A DNA stretch of 64,000 nt, from contig JAJOHG010000008.1 of NCBI GenBank assembly GCA_021029095.1, positions 1,054,001 to 1,118,000 on the forward strand. Reading direction: 5' to 3'. Below the pieces are notes generated by a model. It was not told the origin of the DNA, did not search any database, and saw only the letters and a program-made list of their open reading frames with translations. This document shows positions 45,272 to 58,060 of this stretch, piece by piece (the first letter of the stretch is position 1; each line of letters opens with the position of its first letter). Made by a program: the position numbers and the translations under genes. Source of the DNA: Phellopilus nigrolimitatus (lineage: Eukaryota; Basidiomycota; Agaricomycetes; Hymenochaetales; Hymenochaetaceae).

Positions 45272-46571
45272 CCTGAATTTCCTGTCACGTTTAGTGTCCT
45301 AATCCTTTTCCTGGTATATTTCGTTAGTACAAATTGTGATAGAGATGTGCTGAGGGTGGGTCTATGAGAGTGAAGGACAACTTGAAGAGACTGGTGGTAG
45401 TGATGCCGGAGCTCGGAAAGGCCCAGTGGAGAATCGGAGAGTGCGCGAGTCACATTCCCAAAACGCGTGACATAATCGCGTCTTGCCTTTGTCACGTTAC
45501 TCTTACGTCATATAGTCAGTTCGTTGCAGGAATCCCAGATTTAAGAAAAATCTTCAAAAAACAAAAGGTTATGAATTACAAATCTGAGTGAAAGAGGAAT
45601 CATGCAATAAGAAAACTGCGGCAAATTTCCTTTACTCACTTGCGTCACTTCTAATATGCCCATTGAGTCGCGGGGATTTATTTATTTATTTCATGTATTA
45701 TGCAATGCACGTACGATCAAAGTGACATTTGGCTTTTAGCTTCTTGAGTAAATAGCTCTGACTAGTCCTCTTGGATGAGGTTTTTAATACTTATTTTATC
45801 ATCGTATCATTCATTGAAGCTCCAAGCATAAATACCGACCCCTTTCTTACAGCTAATCTGCATGTATTAACAGAATCATTGATCTACTCCAAGAGATATA
45901 CTTGGAGCATTTTACTGGGAGTTCAATGGCACGCAGCGCAACATCACTGTCTGGCCAAGGCTTTTTACAAGAAGCTCCATTACACGTACGTATACGTAAT
46001 CGTGGAGTTTTCCCCTATTTCATAAACTTGTCTTACCACTCAGCAAAATAATACTTGCAAAACCACACTTTAACTATTGCCATTCAACCGCGGAGCCTAG
46101 TGATCGTAGTAGCTTGTCGGCATTATTGAAATTGTATTGATATTGAGTCAGAATGACACCTTCCTTCACCATTCAAACCAACATTACCTTCAATTGTAGG
46201 ACACTCGATTTCGAAATGTCCGTAATGAAAAACGGTATTTCAATCAAAGAAAACAATTTAGCACAGTTATGTTCAGAACGTAACTCATGTTAAGGGATCG
46301 TATGAACAGCAATCCTAACTTTTGACAAGCCGCCGCTAAAATAATGCGATAGCTAGCGACTTCCAGACAATGGGTCGGGCGCGACGCGTCGATCTTCGAA
46401 CTCGGCCAGCATGGACCGCGTGGGGTGTCGAGCACATCCTCCACAACGTCAAATATTATCGTGTCGAAAGATAAACAGAAGATTAGACTAGATGAAAGGA
46501 TGGCAGTGAGAATTTCTGTGTGAATTGTCTGCTCCATATTTTACAACTGACCTCTTAGCTTGCGAGAATTT
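45272..46571. other. AT-rich intergenic, no gene seen
   Basis: About 1.3 kb with low GC and no splice-coherent frame. Contains a short TTTA repeat near 45680-45700. Confidence 0.45.
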
Positions 46572-46805
46572 TCAAGTTGCCTTCATGTCCCCGATCCGCT
46601 TATCTTTTCGCAGCTGTTCGATAGCTTCAGTCTCACAGAGTCGATAGTCGATGAACGTGTCCGCGGCATCCAATCTGAGGTTTGTGAGCATTAGTGAGCT
46701 GATTGAAGACGTCACGTTCGCGGTCGTCGGACAGGTCATCATGATGTCGAAAATGTCGAGTCGGCCGGGCGTGGGGGACCGTGGGAACACGTTGCGGACA
46801 TGCAT
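46572..46805 (-). CDS. Possible small protein or last exon, divergent from PGI
   Basis: A 77-codon frame from an ATG at 46805 to a stop at 46572 reads protein-like sequence (RSPTPGRLDIFDIMMTCP, LMLTNLRLDAADTFIDYR, ETEAIEQLRKDKRIGDM). It begins only 60 bp from the PGI start on the other strand. No homologue recognised; it could be a genuine small gene, one exon of a larger one, or chance. Confidence 0.3.
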   Translation of the reverse strand: MHVRNVFPRSPTPGRLDIFDIMMTCPTTANVTSSISSLMLTNLRLDAADTFIDYRLCETEAIEQLRKDKRIGDMKAT

Positions 46806-46864
46806 TTAACCAGGCCGCGATCGTCACTCACATTGACCAACCGCCTCCACCGACACTAACAATC

Positions 46865-48694
46865 ATGCCTGGAACACTTGCTTCTGGTGAGAACAGATAT
46901 CGAGTAAAATTCTCTCTGCATATCCCTGATGACAATGTGCAGAATACCCTGCGTGGAAGAAGCTCCAGCAGATCTATGACGAACAGCACTCGAAGCTGAT
47001 CCTCAAGGATCTCTTTGCCCAGGATCCTGCCAGGTTCAGCAAGTTTAGCGCAGAGTACACCTCCAAGGATGACCCTGCGACGACGTTCTTGCTTGACTAC
47101 TCAAAGAACCTCATCACTGAGCCCATCTTGAACACACTTCTCGAGCTCGTCAAGGAGGCCGGCGTCGAGCAGACCCGCGACGAGATGTTCAGCGGCAAGC
47201 ACATCAACACTTCCGAGGACCGCGCCGTTCTTCACATCGCGCTCCGCAACTTCAGCCAATGGTCCATCCCCGTGGCCGGCACGGAGGAGGTCCCCAAGGT
47301 GCTCGACCACATCCGCACATTCTCCGACGCGGTTCGCAGTGGCGCATGGAAGGGCTACACTGGCAAGACGATCAACACGATCGTAAACATTGGCATCGGC
47401 GGCTCTGACCTCGGCCCTGTCATGGTCACCGAGGCGCTCAGGCCGTACGCGAAGCGCGACCTCACCGCGCACTTCGTGTCTAACATCGACGGCACCCACA
47501 TCGCTGAGACGCTGCGCGCGTGTGACGCGGAGACAACGCTCTTCATCGTTGCGAGCAAGACATTCACGACTCAGGAAACTATTACAAACGCGGAGAGCGC
47601 CCGCGCGTGGTTCCTCGAACACGCTAAGGACAAGGTCCACGTCGCGAAACACTTTGTCGCGCTCAGCACAAACACCAAGGCCGTCACCGCATTTGGCATC
47701 GCCGAGGAGAACATGTTCCAGTTCTGGGACTGGGTCGGCGGCCGCTACTCGCTCTGGAGCGCGATTGGTCTCTCCATCGCGCTCGTCATCGGTTACGACA
47801 ACTTCGAGGCCCTCCTCAAGGGCGCCCATGGCATGGATAAGCACTTCCGCGAGACGCCGCTCGAAAGTAACCTTCCCGTTCTCCTCGCCGTTGTCGGCAT
47901 CTGGTATAACGACTTCTACGGCGCCCAGACCCACGCACTGCTTCCGTACGATCAATACCTGCACAAATTTGCCGACTACTTCCAGCAGGGTGACATGGAG
48001 TCCAATGGCAAGTCCATCACCAAGGACGGGAAGCGCGTCGACTACCAAACCGGGCCAATCCTCTGGGGCGCAGCCGGGACGAACGGCCAGCACTCGTTCT
48101 ACCAGCTCGTGCACCAGGGCACGAAGCTCATTCCCGCCGACTTCCTCGCACCCGCAACGACGCACAACCCGATCTCCCACTCGAAGCACCACCGCATCCT
48201 GCTCAGCAACTACTTTGCGCAGCCCGAGGCGCTCGCGTTCGGCAAGTCGGAGGAGCAGGTCCGCGAGGAGCTCGGCGCCGGCGCGTCGGAAGCCCTCGTC
48301 AAGTCCAAGGTCTTCGAAGGCAATCGTCCAAGCAACAGCATCATATTTCCGTTGCTCACACCGTCGACGCTTGGTGCGCTCGTCGCGCTCTACGAACACA
48401 AGATTTTCGTGCAGGGTGCAGTGTGGGGTATTAACTCCTTCGGTGCATATAATTCTATTTATTCGTTCGCTAGTGGCTGACTGCGATATCCGTAGACCAA
48501 ATGGGTGTCGAGCTCGGCAAGGTCCTCGCAAAGGCCATCCTTGCACAGCTCGAAAAGCCATCGGACGTCGTGGGCCATGATAGCTCTGTGAGTGTTCCTG
48601 ACTCTGTTAATCTTATCGCATCTTTTCTAATTCTTGGTCAATGCCGCAGACGACCGGCCTCATTCACTACTATCAGAAGTACCGAAAGGAGTGA
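46865..48694 (+). CDS. PGI1: Glucose-6-phosphate isomerase
   Basis: Predicted 552-residue cytosolic phosphoglucose isomerase interconverting glucose-6-phosphate and fructose-6-phosphate. Exons 46865-46886, 46943-48442, 48496-48587 and 48650-48694. Family features: [27 protein letters not shown], signature 1 in [53 protein letters not shown], and the C-terminal Lys signature in [13 protein letters not shown]. Within that last signature the usual VIWDINSFDQWGVELG reads [16 protein letters not shown], so a normally invariant Asp and Trp are changed. The tail [14 protein letters not shown] is normal. The first exon of 22 nt is short, as often seen in this gene. Confidence 0.96.
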
Positions 48695-49285
48695 CGATTA
48701 TGCCGTGCTTCTCTTTGAATAAATGGGCTGGATGGAAGGAAGATCGGAAGAAGATCAATTGATCAATTTGTTGTAGTGCTATACGAACAAAAATAATAGA
48801 GAACCGCGATTGATACCTTTCTTCTGAAGGTTTGACGCGCGCCTGTGAGAAGTGCAGATAATCGAGAAAGGAGCTTTAGAAAATGGCAAGAAAATTAGAT
48901 GACACTCTTCGCCTTCCAGATGTCTGTGCTCAGAGGGCTCTCGTTGTCTAGAGAAAAAAGCAAAGGATATGGAGTACAGAAAAGAGAAGAAATTTAGAAA
49001 AGGAACAAGGAACGAAACAAGCACTTTGTCGCTGAGCAATCATTCATGCCTGTCACGTTCATGTCACATCGTCCACCACTAAAGTTTGAACAAGTCAAGC
49101 CCATCAAGTTAGCAGATTCATCACCTCTGTTCCTCTCCTCCCCGTCTACGATTGGCTTACTTGCCGCAGACAACATATACTGACGCGGATAGGTTTGAAA
49201 TCCGGTTGAATTCATACTTACACTCTCGCCGAACTCCCGACATAAACTTGTTTGATACTCGCGCGACTCAGATAATTTTCTCATC
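48695..49285. other. Intergenic, no gene seen
   Basis: About 590 bp between PGI and the zinc-finger-array gene. No coding frame supportable. Confidence 0.45.
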
Positions 49286-52200
49286 ATGAAAAACACCCTT
49301 GACGACGTCAGCTCCGACTCGCAGCCGCCGCCTCCGAAGAGAATCAAGCTCGAGACAGAGTAAGTATTATGCAAGAGTATCACGAGCGCGCATTAACGAG
49401 TTCCGCAGCGATGCGCAATTGCTATCAGGGTCAACGAAGAAGGGGAATAAGGGGAAGAAGTCGAATAAAGCATCGAAACTCGAAAAGCGTGCTCTGGGTC
49501 TACTGCAGGACCCGCGCATTAGCGCTGTCGAGCCGCAGCAGGTGATGTGCAGGATGTGCGGCCACTGGGTCAAGCTCTTCAAGCATACCGAGTTCTCCCC
49601 GGCTAACTGGAACACGCACGCGGAGAAGTGCGAGATCCGCTCGGGGTGAGTGACTTATAGTCTTATCCGCTAGTTCCGGCGGAGGGCTGATGATTATCAT
49701 GCGAACTGTCGCTTTAGGTGGAAGCTGCGCATCCAGAACGAGCCCGGGAGCACGTATACACTCACCATCCCTGCCGCCCCTCCCACTCCCCAGCCGAAGA
49801 AGGAACTTCCGTCCGGGCGCTATGTAAAAACGTCAGAAGAACGGAGGATAGAGTTGGAAGCCGACGAGCGCGCGGGGGCGCGAGAGGCGCACCGCGTATT
49901 CTGCAAGTTGTGCGGTGTTTGGGTCAGGCTGCATAACACGCGTGAGTACGACCTGTGGAACTGGACAAGGCACGCGGACAAGTGTCAACAGAAGTTCGCG
50001 CTGCCTGCTGTGCCGTTCCCGATCCCGGAAGACGACTGGAGCATAGGATCGTCTTCCGCTACCCCTCCTGCTACTAGGCTTGAATCTCGGGTTACCACGT
50101 CGCCTGCGGTCAGAATTGAACCTCGGGTTACCACGTCGCCTGCAATCAGACTTGAATCTCCGGGCATGTCGCCGCCCACTGTGACGCACGAACGTCAGTA
50201 TACTACTCGGCCTGCTATAATACGTGAACGTCGGATTCCCGTGCCGCCCGCTGTTAGACTTCGATATCAAGCGGCCGCGCTGCCCTCTCCGCCTGCTTCC
50301 AGGCTTCAAAATCATAATTCCTTGCCGCCTGCGAGCGGATCTGACTATCAGATTGCTACTCCGTCTACTGCTGAGCGTGAATCTCGGGTTCCCGCCACGC
50401 CCGTAGTCGATTTTAGGAATGCCGTTCCGCCGGCAGTTGAATGCGAGCCGTGGAATAATGCTCCGCCCACTGTCGAGTATGAACCTTGGTCTGCCATTCC
50501 TCCCGAACCTCAGTGGGCTTCCGCACATCCTGAGCCTTGGCATGCTGCTCCATCTACTGTCGAATGTGAGCCTCGGATTGCCACGCCGCCTGATATCGAG
50601 CATGAAATCGAAGCTTCCGTGCCGCCAGACGTCGACCAAGAGCCCCACTTTGATGCGCCACCTCCTGTCGAGTATGCGCCACCCGTTTTTGAACCTGGGC
50701 CTCAGGCTCCCGCGCCTCTCAGTGTCAAACATAAGTTGCGCATAAAGATTCCTCGTACCGTCGAGCCTAAGCCACAGGTTTTCGCGCAGCCCACTGTCGA
50801 GCATGTACCGAGTCCTGTCATTTCTTCCGATGTCGAGCCTGAGCCTTTGGCTCTCGCGTCTTCTGATGTCCGTCGTTCTGAATATGACATAGCCTTTCCG
50901 TCCGCCGTCGAGCCTGAGCCTCAAGAAACTTCCAACGCGTCCTCCAACAAGCCTATACCTCAAGCTGCCATTCGGTTCACCATCGAACCTGAACCTCAAG
51001 CTGTCTTTACATCCGCCATAGAACCTGAACCTCAAGCTGTCATTGCGTCCGCCATAGAACCCGAACCTCAAGTTTTTGCTCCGCCCGTCATCGAGCCTAA
51101 ACGTCAAATGATCGTCGCGTCCAATATCGAGCCTGAACCTCAAGACCACGTTCCTACCGCTATTGAGCTTCAAACCCAGGTTGCCGCGCTACCTGTCGCT
51201 GAACACGAAGCTCCTGCTTTGGCAATACCGGTAGTCGAACCTGAATCTCAACTCGATGTTCCGGACTCAGAAATGGCAGAGAACTCTCAGAGGGAAGCAC
51301 CTGTTGTTGCCGGAGAGACCGGCGAGGCCAGTGGTGTGGAACAAAGGTACGTGTGTGACTTCCTCTCAACCCCCTTCAACTTCCCGACACTTCGGATCCA
51401 GATCCTTCATGACGACTTTTCCGCAAGTCAAGGTCGAAGCAGAGGCGGACGATATGATGCTCATGTACCCTGTCGCAACGGAAGATGAGTTTACTTCTGC
51501 TTCCTCCAGACAGCGTAGAAAGGGACGCTCTGTAGAGGAGAGACGTCAGTCCTTCCTCGATGACCCGCGTTGCGGGGAGGTTCGCCCGCATGAGGTCTTC
51601 TGTCTCTCGTGTAAAAAGTGGATTAAACTCTACAAAGAGGTAGCCTACATCGAGTCGAACTGGGTCCGTCACATCGAACGGTGTAGCGTGCGTATCAGCA
51701 GGTTTGTTCATTCCCAGATCTATCTTATGCTACTTCGTAATAATCACATACGGATATGCAGCAAACAAGCCAAGGCTAGCTCATCGAGCGCTCCAAAACC
51801 CACCATCCCGCGAATTATCGTCCCAAAGCCTATCATTCCGACACCACTTTCCGCGCTTGCAGCTACATCAGCGTCCTCTGCCGGTGGCAGTAGAGGCGAA
51901 ACTTCTAAACGCGGGCCCGCGAAGAATGTAGAGCAGCGCCTGCAGGAGCTGCAAAGCGATTCACGCGTTTCAGAGATCCAGCCAAATCAAGTGCTTTGCG
52001 GAGTCTGCAAGCAGTGGATTAAACTCCAGGTCTACAGAGAATACGACACGTGGAACTGGCGGAAGCATATTCCACTGTGCGAGCAGCGTCATTCGTACGT
52101 ACACAAGCTTCTCAAACAATTCTAAAAGTTTATCCATTATCTGATAATCATTAATCTACTTTGTTAAATAGTGCTCAGAATAGCTCGCTTCAACTACATC

Positions 52201-55200
52201 CCGGTGTGAAGCTCGAAGAGCCCGAATCCGAGTCATCTTTGATCAGTGCACTTCGAACAGCCACTTCATCGACTGCTCCATCAAAGTATTCTCATGTGAA
52301 GGTAAAAGACGAAAGCAGCCCAGAGGAACGAAGGGAGGAACTAGAGCGTGACGGTCGGTGCGAACGCATCGAGCCGCACCGAGTCTTCTGCAAACTCTGC
52401 ATGCGCCAGGTCGGTCTGCACGTTAAGAAAGACTATTCCCTATCGAACTGGTATAGGCATGTCAAAAGTTGTAGTAATAAAGCGATGAAGTTAGTGATGA
52501 AAACATTTGATACCTCTATATGTACTGATATTTTTATTACCCTTTTTAGAGCTGCGAAGGCACCTTTGAAGACACCACTGACCGCTCTCGGAATCACTCG
52601 CGCCGCCGCCGCTGCAGCGGCAGTGGATACTTCATCATTAGCCGGCCCTTCTACTTCTGCTTCGGCGCCTCCGATGCAAATCGATTTAACATCTCTAGAA
52701 GGCGTTACCATCAAACCGGAAATCACACCTATCTACACAGACACGCAACTTAAGAATGCCGATGAGCGCAAGAACAAGCTCCTCACTGATCCGCGCGTCG
52801 GTGATTTGGAACCGACTCGCGTGTTGTGCAAATTGTGCCAGCGCTGGCTGAAGCTGAGCAATGATATGGAGTACGCACCTTACAATTGGTACAAGCATAT
52901 CTCGAGGTGTGAGGAGAGGTCTAGGTAAGTACCAGATCGTCCGATGTTATCCATATCTGATTACGCGATTACTAATACATTTCTATCTTCAGGACGGGCA
53001 CGTCTGCTGCGGCGCCGATCGTCGTGAAAGAGCAGTCTCCGGAGGTGCAGCTACTCGATGTTCCTCCGTCCTCGTTTAACTCAGGCAGGCGCAAACGGTT
53101 CACGGCTGCGGAGCGTCTCGAGCGATTGCAAACAGACTCGCGGATCAAGACGATTGAAAAGCACAGAGCGCAGTGTGGACTCTGTAACAAGTGGGTGAAG
53201 CTGCAGAACAAGACCGAGTACGATCCGCACAACTGGTTTGCCCACATCAAGAAATGCGAGATAAAAGCGAGGTACATTCTTAGTCATGCTCGCCTCACTT
53301 TCGCCTCATGCTGACATGTTTTGTAGACCACCTGCGCCTCCTCATGAAGCGCGCACACAAGCGCTCAGCCTACCGTTACGCGCGCTTGAGGATTCGCCCA
53401 TGTGGAATGACTCCGACTCTGCATCGTGTGGCATTGCTGAGTCATTGCTGCATAGTAATAACAAAGGCGGTCATATTAGTGACGATACCCGCCGTCAGAT
53501 CCTCGAGACCGATACCCGTTCTTCAGTCGTTGAGCGACACCGCGTTCTCTGTGGTATCTGTCAACAATGGATAAAACTTCGAGACGGAAAAGACTACGTC
53601 CCGTATAACTGGTTCAAGCATAAAAACAAGTGTGAAAGGAAGCACGCGTAAGTGGATTCGATGGCTTTGTTTGTTAATGATCGTCGGTAGCTGACTTAGG
53701 AACTGGTGTCCCAGGCTTCCGCGGACTCAAATTCCGGTCATACAGCAGCCTGAGCCCTCTGCCGCTGCCGTCAAGCAGGAGCCCGTCGCGATTGATCTCA
53801 GCTATGGATCACGTAAGAAGTCGGATGAAGATCGCGCTGCTGAACTCCGCGCAGATCCACGGTTAGGGGACGTCGAGCCCGGACGGGTCTTCTGCAGGAT
53901 GTGCAACAATTGGATCAAGCTTAACATGGCGACAGGATATTTGCCGAGCAATTGGCTGCGTCATGCTCAGAGGTGCCAACGAAAGTCGAAGTGAGTTTGC
54001 GTTTTGCTCTGCTTGTCCAGCGCTGTCCTGACGTCGTTTTTGTTTATCTAGTTGGCAAGGCGAGTTACCTTCAGCCGGTGCTGAACCTCCTGAACTTCAA
54101 GCTGTGGAGGTCATTGACCTAGAGTCTGATTCGGGAAATGGTGTATTTGGTTATATTGAGCTTGGACACCTTGTCAGTGCATTTGAACCTTCGGTATCGT
54201 CTACAGACTATGGTGTCAGACCTTCAGAGATGCCTGAGGTTCTACAGATACAAAAAGAGACACCGATTCGGAACATCCCAACGCTGCGTGCACGTAATTC
54301 AAATACACCAACTCTTTCGTCTTCAAACGAGCCCAAAATCTCAGATTCCGGCAAGCGTATGCATCGCACAGAAGAGTCTCGCAAGGAAGAGCTCAAGAGT
54401 GATCCTCGCACGAGCAGTGTGCTCCCCAACAAGATCCTGTGCGGAATGTGTGATCACTGGATCCAGATGCGCCGTGATGTCGCTTATAGCCCACAGAACT
54501 GGCTTAAACATGCCGGGATCTGTGAAGTGCGGTCTGGGTGAGTGTCCACGAAACTATCGTTTACTTTTTTATTGGTCGTCTTCTAATGCTTTTTACCTCT
54601 CCAGTTGGTTGAAGAAAGCAAATAATGGTGTTTCTCTCAAGTCTGTTACGTCAACCAATCGCATCCAGAAGGAGAACGAAAATGAACTCCCGTACAATGC
54701 TCGGATTCACATGGAAGTTGACGAGGAAGAAATCCCTAAGCCTTCAGTTCCCTTGTTCAAGCCGGTGGATTGGGAACAAGAGGTGGTTTTTTCCGACGAT
54801 GACGATGAGGACGAGGACGAGGACGAGGACGACGTGCTAAGCCCAGAAATACCTTTGGACGCTGAGCCAACAGTATTGCCAGTATCTGAATCAGGAAATA
54901 CGTCCGCGGGGATAGCGATCAAGATTGAGGAAATGTCGGCTTCCACTGATCTGCTCTCAGATAAATGGAAAACTTCCACGGTCCCAACACCGCTGACACT
55001 GCTACGCGCGTCTAAAGCGAAGCGCCCAGTGACTAACGCGAGTGCCAGTTCTAGTGCTTTGGCATCGAGACCCAAAAAGACGCCTTCGAAATCGCCGTCG
55101 GCTTCGGCGACGCCCACGCCTTTTACGACTGTCCCGCTCCCGCTTAATCGTCCTTCAATGTTTTCACCCGTTCCGTTTTTAGTCCCGAGCGGGGCATTGG

Positions 55201-55910
55201 CGCAGCCTACTCTTACACCTATGCCGCTTTCATCGCTCGCCAGACCGAGGTCGCAGTCGAACACCAGCAATACGCCAACAGCGCCAGATGTGCTTGATCC
55301 AGGGCTCGTGCCCGTCATGCCCAGTTCGATCGCACCTCACCTGCATCCACACCCGCGCCCGACGCCAATGCCCCCTTTCGGCCAGACGCACTTGTCTACC
55401 TCGCCCGCTCAGTCTGACGCTCCTCATCCTGTCCAGCCCTCTCCGGTTACGCCTTCTGCTACTCTTCCTACTCCGCCCGCAACTGCGTCCACATCGGACC
55501 ATTCGGATCACAGTCATACATTAGACTCCGCTACTTCCTACCCTTTTTCGTCCATGTCTGCATTCATGTCCCCTTTGCTGCCGACGGACCGTGCAAAGGA
55601 AACGGTCGCTTCGGTAGCAGCGGAGCCTGCTTCTGTGGCGAGGAGTCCGACGAGCCCGACATTGACGACGTCGGTATCAGGGTCCAAGAATGTCAAGTCG
55701 AAGTCTAAGGCACGGTTTGCCACGTCTCCACATAGCTTCGGCTACGGACCCGTCAAGCCAGGTGTTCTCCAGCTTGCGCCCACGCCCGCCCCGACGGCAA
55801 CGTCGCTGGCCACGCCGTCGACACCTACCGCGCAGTTCGACACTCCCGACGTAGAGATGGGCACAGAGCTCGACTTCAGCAAAGGCTCAGAGGAGCCGAT
55901 GTCGGTCTAG
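49286..55910 (+). CDS. Giant protein with ten tandem C2HC zinc-finger-like repeats
   Basis: Predicted 1977 residues from twelve exons: 49286-49359, 49409-49645, 49718-51346, 51402-51701, 51762-52094, 52172-52489, 52550-52924, 52993-53271, 53327-53647, 53715-53990, 54052-54537 and 54605-55910. All eleven introns are phase 2. Ten copies of a roughly 55-residue unit occur, with consensus L-x2-D-x-R-x4-EP-x2-V-x-C-x2-C-x2-WIKL...EY-x3-NW-x2-H-x3-C; C-x2-C-x19-H-x3-C suggests one zinc per unit. Exon 3 adds a roughly 430-residue degenerate repeat rich in EPEP and PP. The last exon has an acidic run (DDDDEDEDEDEDD), a Ser/Pro/Thr-rich tail and LDSATSYPFSSM. The N-terminus carries PPPKRIKLE, a possible nuclear signal. 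It looks nuclear, perhaps DNA-, RNA- or protein-binding. I do not recognise a named family. Confidence 0.85.
49996..51300 (+). repeat. Degenerate coding repeat, EPEP/PP units
   Basis: Exon 3 of the zinc-finger gene consists largely of diverged units of 15-25 codons centred on GTCGAGCCTGAGCCT-like DNA (protein: IEPEPQ-x2-ASA). The best-conserved adjacent units lie at about 50970-51150. The pyrimidine-poor composition also opens a long antisense frame. Confidence 0.75.
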
Positions 55911-56915
55911 ACCTAAATGACCCGGACAGATACGCATAACGGTCGCCGTCCCTTTCTCCACCTTTTTTTGGACCGCCTCTTATTGTGTAACTTATACAAT
56001 CCCCGCGCGCGTCCAGTCCGAAGCTCGATCTACTTCGCTCTCTGAGCTGCTGTTACATTTTCAATCCGTCGCTTTCCATCACATGTTGTTCTATATGTTT
56101 TATCCGATTCACTCCCCTCTTTCGTCACCCGGGTGACGCTTTCCCTTCCTCACATGCGAAATTGTATAGAATACTCACAATGTAAGTATATTCGACCTCT
56201 CGAGATCCCCATCCCTTTCTGTCAATAGTTGTTCATAATCCCTCCGTTACTTCCCGCGCCTTCTGTACTTAGTTTCATGCGATACTCGAAGAATGAAAAT
56301 GAGAATATAGGTTTTTTCTGCATGCATATATTTGATTTGATTGAAAGGGTACGTCTGTAGATACCAATAAACAACTGCAATAAAGGCTCAGAACATCGCA
56401 AGGAGCAAGAGATGGACGTAGCCAATATGCGCAGAAGAACGGAGAAAGAGAATGAATGAAACGAAAAACATATCGACAACCAGGAAAGGATTAGAAGGGA
56501 GCTAGGGTGGACAAAGAATCAAGTTGAATCAAACGTATGTACGCAGATGATATAGACAAGAAGGTATCAACAGGACAAGCCAGGTCAAATCAAATCGAGA
56601 ACATGGGGACATGAGATTTATTTTACATGCAAGGCTGAACAAAGCCAGCGAGTGGGGGAGGTAGAGGTATCGCACAATGGGAAAAGAGGAGGGCATGGAT
56701 AATGCGGGATACACGTGCGTATGTGGACGTTAGATGATGATCTGATAAAAGCGTTGCCAGGACAGACTAAGATGCCTGCTATAGCATACTTTAAATAAAT
56801 TTTCGATAATGAGAACGAGAATGATCTAAAAAATCGCGAATTACTTAAGCTAATGCAGCAGGCGGCATATAGAACGATGGACTCACTCTGGCTAGCCCAT
56901 GACATCGTGACACGA
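55911..56915. other. Convergent 3' region, no gene seen
   Basis: About 1 kb between the stops of two convergent genes; AT-rich, nothing coding supportable. Confidence 0.5.
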
Positions 56916-58060
56916 CTAACAGAACAATCTCTTCGGGGGCGACACATGCAGTTCGTCGTCATCGTCGCTGTCATTCCATTCGTCATCGGCATGAGTTGAA
57001 GGTATCGCAGGGATAGGGCGCGCAGCACCCTTGCTTCTGCCGACAGGCGTGGGCGACGAGGGGGCACGTCGCTTATGCGCGTCAGCGAAGAGGAGTTTAG
57101 GAGGACATGCCGGGTCGGGCGAGTAGTCCGGATGGTCTACGGGAAGGAGGGCACGTTCGTGCACCTCAGGAGGAAGATTGTACATAGGGTTTTCAAACGT
57201 TGCGCGCACGCCACGGCTGGAAAACATTTTATGTAAATTCAACGGATTCGTTTCTTCAACGATGATGAAACGTACAAGACATATGTAATGGTTGGCTTTT
57301 CAGAGGTTTCGGTAGGTGTGCGTGGCTCAACTGGTTCGCCAACCACAGACCCAGGTGAGTCGTCTAAGAACGGGTTGTTGGGGGAGTCCCGCACTGGCGA
57401 GGTTTCCTCCCGTTTCTTGCCTTTGGGAGTCCGAGGGAGAGGACGGACCGGCCGCCCTTTAACAACGGTCTTCTGTCTGCGCGATGGGGGTGGAGAAACG
57501 GGAGCTTTACCGCGGAAGTGAACAATAGGTGGAGACTGCGATCGTTCGCGTTCGCGAGTCTCCTCGCGCGTTCCTTCCTCCTTGCGCACTTCCCCTTTGC
57601 GCACTTCCTTCTTGCGCACTTCTTCCTTGCGTACTTCCTTCTTGCGCACTTCCTCCTTGCGCACCTCTCCCTTATCCGAAGGTCCAGCGGGTTTGGTTGG
57701 TCCATCCCAGAACGGGTTGTCAGAGTCCTCTCCGCTCAGCGAGTCCAGCAACGCATCCAGCCTCGAGTCCACCTCCCCCACACGACGTTTCTTGCGGCCA
57801 AATTCCAACCGACGCCCGCTTCCAGTCCCCAAGGAGATGGCCCCGTCGCTGTCTGACTGTTCGGGTTCTGTCCCTCGCTGAGAACCACGTGAATTCGACC
57901 TAGACGGTCGTACATTCCGCTTGCCCTTCCTCTTGACGGTGCGCGGCGGAGTAAGCAGCGAGGCAGTCGAGGCTGAGCGCTTCAGATTGCGTCTGGGCTG
58001 CGGCGGAGGGATGCCACTGTTGTTGACAACGGGAGACGAGTCGAGCACAGCAGGCGCCAT
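56916..58060 (-). CDS. Unknown nuclear-type protein with NPF motifs and RKEEV repeats
   Basis: Predicted 361 residues; exons 58060-57276 and 57216-56916 (phase 2), which join PTITYV to FRGVRATFENPMYNLPPEV. The N-terminal region is basic and disordered (RRNLKRSAST, PPRTVKRKGKRNV, GRKKRRVGE) with several Ser-Pro and Thr-Pro sites. Two similar motifs, DNPFWDGP and NNPFLDDSP, flank a charged six-fold five-residue repeat (EVRKE/EVRKK). The C-terminal part has a conserved-looking core (YVFRGVRATFENPMYNLPPEVHE split over the intron, then LLPVDHPDYSPDPACPP) and an acidic stretch NDSDDDDELH. It is probably a phosphoregulated nuclear protein. The domain is not one I can name. Confidence 0.75.
57581..57670 (-). 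repeat. 15-bp coding minisatellite, six units
   Basis: Tandem units CTTGCGCACTTCCTT (plus strand), with small variations, encode six RKEEV-like pentapeptides in the gene at 56916-58060. Copy-number change would stay in frame. Confidence 0.85.

Noticed and set aside
47101..48561. 486-codon antisense frame opposite glucose-6-phosphate isomerase
   Set aside because: A shadow of strong codon bias in a highly expressed gene; the sense protein is unmistakable.
49833..51173. 446-codon antisense frame under the EPEP-rich exon, with repeated LRF/RRRGNPRF units
   Set aside because: It mirrors the sense repeat (GAG/CCT-rich codons give open antisense), lacks its own start context and splice structure, and the sense gene is coherent across twelve exons.
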